A DNA stretch of 24,938 bases from NCBI GenBank assembly GCA_019649035.1, contig BMAT01002420.1, forward strand, positions 411,749-436,686. Reading direction: 5' to 3'. Below, piece after piece: positions 1 to 9,700 of the stretch. The stretch comes from Elysia marginata (taxonomy: Eukaryota > Mollusca > Gastropoda > Plakobranchidae). The first letter of the stretch is position 1; each line of letters opens with the position of its first letter. A program made the position numbers and the translations under genes. Under the pieces are notes generated by a model that searched no databases, was not told where the DNA came from, and was given only the letters and a program-made list of their open reading frames with translations.

Positions 1-39
<39 letters not shown>

Positions 40-60
40 GCCTCTCTCCTCTCTGGACCT
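1..60 (+). repeat. (TC)n microsatellite at left edge
   Basis: A pure TC run to about position 35, then an imperfect CT-rich stretch. It continues beyond the window. Confidence 0.95.
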
Positions 61-627
61 TTGATCCAGCTTATTACAATCTTAAACCTTTTGGGGAAGC
101 CTGTATCTTAATAGATATTGGATGCAAATAGCCTGCCCATCTGAGCAGGGCTCTTTTCAACAGAGTAAACACCCTCAGCATTTATCCTTAGCGGAACCTC
201 AGTGTTAGGGATCCTGCTTTATGTGCAGAATACCGCTCTGTAAGCTGCCAAGCATCTCCTATGGAATGAGTTTATCATTCTCTGGGAGTTAGAGCTGTCC
301 TAGTCTCACACTCACAAAGGAGTGAGGGCAAAACAACTGCCATGTAGACTCAGAATATGGTGGCGGTGGTGATCTAGTCCTCTTTCCCCTTCAAATTTTC
401 TCTCTTTGGCTGCCAAATGAGGTACTGACCTTTACCAGTCTTCAGGCAATTTTTTTTACATGCTAGCATGCCTAGAAAAGGTGCTACCAAAATATAAAGA
501 AAAGCCTTTGTGGTTATGAACTACCAACCAGTGCAAATAATATTTTTGGGAATATATATTCTGATGTAGGGCTTCTGGCCGTAAGATGAAGGTGTTTTAC
601 TTGAACTTGTATTTGTATTCATCTCAG
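61..627 (+). other. upstream sequence, no gene recognised
   Basis: Likely an intron or promoter region before the leader exon. A 12-bp palindrome CATGCTAGCATG lies at 459-470. No open frame, transposon end or convincing core promoter was recognised. Confidence 0.4.
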
Positions 628-700
628 AAACAAAAGACATTTACAACATGTAAATTTGGATGCCAGTGTTTGATGAAATTAAATTAAAACACGAATCATC
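628..700 (+). promoter_or_regulatory. 5' leader with two upstream ORFs
   Basis: A good 3' splice-site candidate (pyrimidine-rich stretch ending CAG at 625-627) suggests a leader exon starting near 628, with the promoter further upstream. An in-frame TAA at 680-682, with no AG between it and 701, makes the ATG at 701 the first possible start for the exon 2 frame. That start has A at -3. Two upstream ATGs precede it: a start-stop ATG-TAA at 648-653, and a 14-codon ORF at 660-704 whose TGA overlaps the main ATG as ATGA. The exon start is inferred, while the uORFs are read directly. Confidence 0.5.
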
Positions 701-747
701 ATGAGTGGATCATCTTCATCAGATGTTTCAGACAAGCTGATGGAAAG
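701..747 (+). CDS. AGTPBP1: AGTPBP1 exon 1 (start codon)
   Basis: Encodes [15 protein letters not shown] plus two bases of an Arg codon, then donor AAG|gtaatg. The Ser-rich N-terminus is not conserved. The evidence for this exon is the in-frame upstream stop, the donor, and the phase match to exon 2. Confidence 0.7.
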
Positions 748-3700
748 GTAATGTTTGCTTTTTAATCTCTTCACCTTTTCTTAATTTTAATGCTTTGAGA
801 AGGTAATAGTAAGTCTAAAACTGGCGTAAATCAGTGACTTGAATTCTCTATAAATTTTCACCCATACAGGAAGGAAAGAGACTTTGGCCCAAAACCTACT
901 CTTTAGTCCAGTACCAAGCAGTTTGTAAATTTAAGCTGAAATTTTAGAATAGAATAAGACCATAATATGGTGCAGGCTTAGATTTAGGCTCCCGCTTAAT
1001 TTAGTTTATTATTTTGGTGTAAATCTAGCCACATCCCTTTCATGAATAACTCTCCATATTGGTTGCATTTCAGGGAAATTCTCATGTACTCAGCCTGTTA
1101 TGTTATAACCACAGAGGGGTCACTTAGTCAAATCTATGTAAGGTCATGTTTACTATGATTTAAAGATTGGGAGTTTGAGCGTTATGGCCTTATCAATACT
1201 GATTTCTACCTTCTTTTTACTCCATGAGAGAAAAAAAATGGGGAAAAAATGCATTTAAAATCAGCATTTTTTTTTATCACCAGAAATCGCCTCAGCTACT
1301 GGATCAATCACATATCAAAGCTGTTGAACCGAAACCTAAAGAAAGTATCTGTAGAGGATCTGCAACAGTTGAAGCATGCCACGTCAAAACTATTCCAGTT
1401 AGTACAGCAAGGAGGTGAGTTTTTGTACTGTTTTTAAAAAACTTTTAAGTTCATGTACGAGGGCGGGCTGATAATAAAGGGCCGTTTTCTTGTAACTTTA
1501 AAAATAACCGCGCTAGAAACTTCACATTTTGCATGCATACTCTCGAACCAATTGTCTAGCCACACTTCACAAAATAGATCTGTGTGACGTCATTTGCGTT
1601 CACAATCAGTGACGTTGCAATATGTGTGCAGCGATCTTGGTCGGTGAGAAAATGGCGTCTGCTAGAAATGACCATCTTATGAAATAACGCTCTGTTATCG
1701 AGTTTCTTACTGCAGAGGGATGTTCTGCAGTTGTCATCCACAAGAGAATGAAAGCTGTATACGGTGATGCTTGTCTTACTGAAGGTAAAGTTCGAAAGTG
1801 GGCAAGATTTTATCGAGGGGAAGACCCTAAAGAAACAACAGTCCGTGATCGCAAAAGGCCCGGGTGGCCGGTCTCTGCAACTGACACTATGCACCAACAG
1901 AAGGTAGACGAAATGATTGTTGCAAATAGAAGAGTGAAACAAAAAGACATTGCAAATGCGCTTGACATTTCAAAAGAACGAGTTTATCACATTATCACAG
2001 TCCACCTTGGTTACAGGAAAGTCTCGGCAAGATGGGTACCAAGACAGCTCACTGTGGAAATGAAGGCACAGAGGAAAACGATCTGTACACAACTGTTGGA
2101 AAGATTCACTCATGACGGCAAGCGTTTTCCGCGGAGCATCATCACTGGTGACGAGTCTTGGGTGCATCACGATGACCCAGAGAGCAAGATGCAGTCTATG
2201 CAGTACCGACACAAGAACTCTCCAGCCCGGAAGAAGTTCAAAGTCGTCACATCAGCTCGAAAGGTTTTGCTGGCAATATTCTGGAACATGGAAGGTATCG
2301 TCCATATTAAGTTTTTGGAGCAAGGCACAACAATAAATTCAGAGAGATATGTGTCAACTCTGCCTGCATTGAAGGGCCGACTCAGACGGGTTCGACAGGA
2401 CAAAGTCAAAGACGTTGTCATCCAGCACGATAATGCTCGGCCACACACCAGTCGCCAAACCCTGTGCGCTTTACAGAAGTTGGAACTTCCTACCATACCA
2501 CATTCGCCATACAGTCCTGATTTGGCCCCGTCTGACTTTTTCTTATTTCCTTTGCTGAAGAAACATCTCAAAGGAAATCACTATGAAACCGATGCAGAAG
2601 TTGAGGCAGATGTTCGCTCTTGGTGCCGATCCCAGACACCAGAATTCTTCGCCGACGGAATGCGAAAACTTGTACAGGGCTGGCGCCTCTGTATTGAACG
2701 CAATGGTGACTATGTTGAAAAATGATAGTTCATCAGATAGGTGAGACTCTAAGGTTTCATTTGATGTATAACTTGCTTCTGTAGTCCTTCAAATAAAAAA
2801 GTTATTAAAAAATGGCCCTTATTTATCAGCCTGCCCTCGTATTTTATGTTCTCAAGAACCTTTCAATGCCTTACTATTATATGTTTATTGTGTTAGAAAT
2901 CGTCAAAGCTTGTTTATCTGTGGGGGCCTAGATAGCTCAGTTGGTAGTGGCTTCGCTCCGTGTCCAAGAGGTCGTGGGTTCGAAACACAGCCGAGCACAG
3001 TCCGGGCCCCTACTGGTTGGGTCGGTGTCAGTATAATGTGACCGGCTGAGGCTAAGTCATGGTATCCCCGCTAGTCTCTGGGTGGCAGCCCGTAAATTGT
3101 CATTGGGACCCAAGCCCTGAGAGCACCTTTGAAGTGGAATTGGGCTTGTAAAAATACCCTTCAATCAATCATTGTTTATCTGCACTCACTTGTTTGTGTA
3201 TCCCAGAAGTGTTATTAACTGTTATATAAACGCAATGTTCAATTTTTCATATTACAGTTAAGGGAAATTATGACACAAAATATTAGTTTGTGACACTTCA
3301 AGAGTTGAGAGAGGCAAATCTTGGGATACGTAGAAAAGGGGTAAGGAAACAGGCTTGGAATGACTTAGAAAATGGAATTCATTTAAGAAAATAGCCCATG
3401 ATAGAGAAAGGTGGAGGATGATGATCTGTGGCCTATATTTTGACACAGGATGACAAAGACAATCAGGGCTTGGAATCTTCAGCCTTTGGGCTGGCCTCAG
3501 CCTAAACTTTCTTAGAAAAGGGAGTCAAGATGCTGTCAGAAGCTATTATTTTAGTCCTTGACCTTGAAGACATGCCCATGGATGGATCCTTCTAGATAGG
3601 GTGCCTGGCCTCATTTTCAGCCTTTTTGAACGACACCTATTCTCAGCCCTGGCGAATGGTGATGATTATAATGGCTGGTTTTGAGTGCAGTAAGGGTGTT

Positions 3701-6700
3701 TGGGATCCTTAAGTTTTTACGTTTATAAACATCTTGTGTTTTTGGTGTCCTACTACAAATGTACATGAAAAAGGGCAGCGTGGCAGAGTGGTTAGCGCGT
3801 CGGACTCAAATTCTAGATGCCGCAGGTTCGATTCCCAAACATGTCATGTTGCAATTGCCTTGGGAAAGCAATTTACCCTAACTTTCCCCAGTCCACCATC
3901 CTGTAAAATGGGTACCTGGCTAAAGGCAGTGCTTGAAACTTGTGGAATGTTAGTATTTAAGCACCTAACAGGCTGCCATACTGTAATGCTCTGAAATATG
4001 AGTTGAATATGCTCTGGTGTGTATATGCCTGTTGGGGTAAATATGTAAAGTCATGAGACTCTCTTCGGTGGTGGAGGACTCTAAACATATTTATTTATTT
4101 ATTTATTTATTAAAAAATTGTTTCAACTTATTGTTCTATAGGTACACCCTGAAACAAATTGTATACCTTAGCCATGTTTTTCTCCTCTACAGACAAGACA
4201 GTCAAGGATAATTTCACCAAACAACAAGCTGCAGTGGACACTCTCATAGCTGTTTTGCAGGTAATTACAAGGATTTATAAAATAATTTTGCAACCAGTTT
4301 GAAGGAATTAGATTTTGAAAGTTGCAATTTTAGAAAACCTCTTTTAGAGACAACTTATTCCTCTTTTTTTTTTAAGTATTTGAAATGAATCTTTTTTATG
4401 TGTGTATTCAAAGTTAAAAGAATTCATTAGAGCTTCCCATAAATATTTGATAATGTTGTGCAAATTTTGATGTTTGAAAGCTCAGAAAATGGATTGTATA
4501 AAGTACCAATGTTTTGTATTGTGAAAATTACTACATCTGTCTCATTTAGACTAGTAGCAAGACAGTTTTTTATTTGATATGACATTGACACTAAGAAAGG
4601 TATTTGTTTTACCTTATATTTCCTGTCAAATCATTCTCTCTTTTTTTTACACTTTAAAATATTTACATGTGCTAAATTAAAGAAATACTCAAAAGAAATT
4701 TTTTTGAGTTTCCTGTTAACTTTATGCATGGACTTATTTTTTATGTTACTGACGCAAGTGTAATCTTTAGGTCATCAAAGATGGTATCTTAAAATCTGTT
4801 GTTTTTTTTTAAATAACTTACATTTTGGTCTTCTTTTTTTTTCTTTTCAGATTGTCACCTGTGATCACATTGTTAGCAATGTCATCAATATTTTTATTGA
4901 AGTTGTTGGCAAAGCACGTAAGTTTGTTTTTTTTTTTCTTTATTATTGTTGATATAGTAGGAATAGCTATGCATCATCAGAGCTTGCATTATGAAAAGTG
5001 GCAAAATATTTTAGGCTTACATGAAAATTGATACGTGTTAAAGCTGTATACAGGCCCTTTTCTTTTCAAATAATGGTTAATGTCCCACTACACTTTTTTT
5101 AAAAATATTTATCAAGTTTTTATCAAATTCTCTAGTTTGATTCTCTTCCTGATAGCTACTCAAACAGGTGAGGACAGAGGCTGTCTGGCTTTTCTCTACC
5201 TCAGCAATGGCTAGTAGTTTTGGAGTGAAATTAAAGACTACATGACCTTGGCAAAGAGCTTATTACTGGTCTTCTAACTGTACTTTATCTTCATCCTTTT
5301 TGTCTACTTTTTTTTACCTTGTGCGTTGCTTCATTTCACATGTGAAGAATGGCAGTGGTCACAAATATCCTCTTTGAAAGGTTGATAAATCACCGAAACA
5401 GGTTCTTTATAAAGTTTGTTTTATTAAAAACATCATCTACGAAAACACATTTTGGTATTGTGTGACTATACATTATATCTGGATGTGTAATGTAACTTTG
5501 TGTGGTAGATTTTGTGTATCAGGGTTTATTTTATGACTGCTGGGATTTCTTAGTGGAATCTTCATGTGTTTATTGTGATTATTTCATGGCTACAACACAG
5601 CCTCAGCATTGACTGATTTAAATTTAGAATTTTACTTGGTATACATATCAACACTTGGAAATTAGCCAGCCAATAAGTCTAACCAGTTTCTGTTTTGACT
5701 ATTTGCATATTTGTAAATTATGGTTGTCTTAAATTTAAAATAACTTTTTATGCTAAGATTTATGAAATTGATGTGAAAGGGTTTGTATATATATATTTTT
5801 ACTTTGTCACTAGATAAGATAAGATACATTTTATTGATACCAGCTTGGGAAATTCATATACATCATGAATTAATGATAATACTATACAAGGTATGTATAC
5901 TATTCACCAGAGCCAACTAAACGAGCAACAGTTTTAGTGAACCACGGCTTGACCACAGTTTTGTTCCAGATTATGAAACTTGCTCACACGGGCGATATAT
6001 CTCTTCCGGATGATGTTCTCTTAGCTATACACGTCCTTCTCAGTAGGGTCGGGCACAAAGGTAAATTAATGCAGACTTTCTATATTTACTTTGTTTTTCT
6101 CTTTAAGAGATTAATTGTAAAATATCCTTTCTAGGACTGTGAATCAAAAGTTTGATTAATGGTGGCCTTTTCATTTTTAGTTTGAGAATTGCTGGAAACT
6201 TTTTCCCTGAGGTATTTGAGAGTTCTGTCTGCTTCAATTTTTGTTTTTGTTTAAGATCTTTTATTTATTTTTTTTTAACTTTATTTGACAAACTTTGGGA
6301 GGAAGTTTTGCAATGTCAGCCTTATCGTTACAAGAAAAAAAGCATTGTTTGAAGCCCCCTCTAGAATTTGGCAGTTATTAAATAAAGCATCATTTTGGTT
6401 GAATTTAAGGGTTAGTCATTGTCGTTACAGTTCTTGGATTTATGAATGCTGTTGAATACTTTGAAACAAAACTTTGGTGATGGAAAATTCAGGAAGAAGT
6501 TATACCCTGAGACTCTGTAAGTTGAGACATTGAAAAGTACATGGCATACTGTATTTAAATGGTGTTTTTTCGCAATTCTGGCTGTTATACTTGATTTTAA
6601 AAAAGATAATTGCTATGGTTAATCATGCTGTTTGGGTTTTCAATTGTTTTCTTGTTTTTTTTCCCAGATAGGAAATTTGCAGTGAAGGCCAGACTTCACC

Positions 6701-9700
6701 AAAGTTTGATGCTTACATTAAACATGGTGAAGTCAAACTCTCACAATTTCAGGAACCTGCAGCCTCTGCTGTCAGTGCTCAAGATGTACACCAGCAACAG
6801 TAAGTCAGTGACCCATCATCCTCTTTCATTTAACCATGAATTTGTTGTGTCGCTGGTTAATGCCAGGGATGCCAAAATTATGGTTTTTACAGCTTTATAT
6901 ATATTTTATTTTCAGTTGGAAATTTTTGGGTCGTTTGTGAATGCTGTTTCTTTTTACTATCACAACAAGAATGTTTATTGTGCAACTTGCGTCTACAACA
7001 TTTGTTATAAACTTATATGTGAGAGCAAATGTTTGGCTCATTTCTGGGTTGTTGTTGTTGTTTTTTTTTTTAAATCAACCATATGGCAATCCCTGTATTG
7101 CTCTTAAGGCTTTAGTCCCAAGAGTTTATCAAGGACTTCATGGATGTCTTGTCTAGTCTGTGGTCAGGCTATTTTAAAGGTGTTGTCAGACATGTAGCTT
7201 GGGTTTTTTAACCCAATTGTTTCCTTCTTGGGATGTTGAAAATGTACCAGGCATTCTAGGTTTGTCTTTAGTATACAGGTATGGTACACTTTTGATTTGT
7301 TTGCAATTATACTTAGAATTAATACTTTTTTGTAAAGTGAGTGTCACATACTGTTAAGTCTTTAGGATAGACCAGGACCACAAAGTGTCGGAAAAGAGAG
7401 GGGACGGGCTATGAGAGTTAAAGTATGGAATCCTCTGAATTAAGACCTGGAAAATTGTAGATGAAAACAGGTCTTCTTTGGTGTGAACTGGGTGTTTTGA
7501 CCGCTATTCTACTTTAAGCCGACATTTCAAAGCTTTAATGTCACACCAGAGAAGTAATCCTAATTTAGGGGCTCCACTGCATTTAAAAATTCTGTTTTCT
7601 AATAACAATGTGACCATAGATGGCCCGCGCTTTAAGTGACAGGATTATTAAAGGTTTATGTTTATTGTTGTTTAACAGCAGGGTGGCATGTAATACCTAC
7701 ATAAATTATTTCAGGTGTAAATGCCTCCTATCTTGGCAAACACAATTCAATCAACATAATGTTCAAGATTATCAGTGCTTGTGGAAGGCGTCACACAGTG
7801 GATCTCAAGCTGGCTTTGGAGAACCTAAACAATATGACAAAATCAAGTGAGTTTAGTAATATGTAGAGTTGGCTTGCTCTTTTTATGCTTGAAGACGAAT
7901 TAATAGAAGAAAAATACGTTAAAAAAAATGTCTTAAAGTGAAAACAAGTTTTTATCCAAACGTTATTCATACCAATTATTCAGGATTTTTTTCTTATTCT
8001 TCTGTCTTCTCTATAGAGCAATATTCAATCAAATTTGGTTTTATTTATCTTAAGCATCAAAAGAAAAAAATATTCACAGATACGTAAGAGAAATCTGTCA
8101 ATCTAAAGATATCCTTGAGATTTTTTTCTCATTGGTTTTATTTTTTTTTTTAAGTAACAGTTAAGACAATTTTTTAACTGAATCAGAGGAGCGAGTAGTT
8201 TCAGTTTGTCATCGTAAAGGTATCCTTGAGCTTTTTTTCTCATTGATTTTATGTTTTTTTTTCAAAGTAACAGTTTAAACAATTTCTTAACTGAATCAGA
8301 TAAGGAGTGAGTTGTTTCAGTTATAACTAATTGATAATGCCGCATTTTACTTTCAAAAGAGAGCAATTCTGCTAGACTTGTTGGAATGGGTGGTGTGCCT
8401 CAACTGTTGGCACTCCATGCTGATTGGCAGGCTATGGATATCAAACATCGATTTCTCCTCATCAGAAAGTCGGTTCTCAACATCTTGAAAAACATCACTA
8501 ACTTGAGTAAGTTTTTTTATCTTCCTTATAGCCTATTTCATTTTCTATTTCATTGGAGGGGGGGGGGTTATTGGGGAAGTAGCAAATTTCTGAACTGTAG
8601 TAGTTTGTTTTTTTAGATTCTTTTTGTGTATATTAAACAAAAAACGCTGGAGAGCCTCCAAGGCCTCCACAGTCCTTTTTAAAAAATGTGTTACTGTTGC
8701 TTCTCCATTACTAAATGATGAGAGGAGTTAGAGAACAACAACTTACTTTGGCCCAGGATGGATTAGTTACATGATTTACTAGACTTCACTCACGATGCTA
8801 TTCCACCTTCAGGCATGTAAATCTTTTAGACTGAAGCTGATTTTTTTTGCCCCCTCAAATTTGGGATTTCAGTGTAAAAAATCTGTCAGTAATTTAACTT
8901 CTGCCTGCAAGTAACCTTTTGCAGTATCAAACCATAATTAAGAGCACAGCCTCTGCTTCTATAAGCCATTTAGAGAGTTGCTCTTACTTATTTTTACTCA
9001 AAAGTTCTATTGGTTCCAAAGCACTAAGAGTCTCATATTAAGCTCAGCTTTTTTTTTTTCATCGGCCATTTACAACACTGCATCTTTCTTCAAAGTCATC
9101 TCTTACTGTCGCTGTCCCATCTTTTCTTGTTCATAGGTTGGTATATCTTTTGTAAAAGAAAAGTTTTGTTCACTCTCACATGCCCCTCAACTTGCGATCT
9201 CTCCGGGTACAGTATGTTTAATCTCCAGTACTTTTGATAGCCATTTTCCAGTTTGCGGCGCCACATTTTTAGTCATAAAATCTTTGTGCACTCTACAGGA
9301 TAGATCAGAGATTTAGATCAAGCTTCAGCAGTTAGTCTCCAGGTTTCTCATAGCTGATAATGTTGTAAGCAACATTGGTTTAAAATGTATTTGCATCGAG
9401 TCAAATTATCGAATGCATGCCCTTGTCCTCACTATTTTACCCTAAAATTAGTGTTGAAGGTTTACTGAATGGTTTTTAATTTATTTTCAGAATCTGGTCA
9501 AAAAGCACTTCAGGAGGCTGGTGGGATTCAGATCTTGTATGAGAATGCTTTAGAAGCCAGTGACTGTCGAGATATGGAAAGTATGGTGCTCTTGGCCACA
9601 GTTATCATGAGAAAGTGTTTCCCACGGAACAAGCTGCCTATCATGTCAACCCTAAACCCGGTTTTGTTTCCATTGCCTCAGTCAGCTTCACATACACCAG

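Noticed and set aside
2921..2995. Functional tRNA gene
   Set aside because: The A and B boxes are present, but the unit is bracketed by a target-site duplication with a longer body, so it is a SINE head.
3773..3845. Functional tRNA-Leu gene
   Set aside because: It resembles a tRNA with both internal promoter boxes, but the acceptor stem does not pair well and it continues into a SINE body with an (ATTT)n tail.
6610..7107. 165-codon ORF as a separate protein
   Set aside because: Only 6668-6799 is coding (exon 6). The rest is read-through into introns on both sides.
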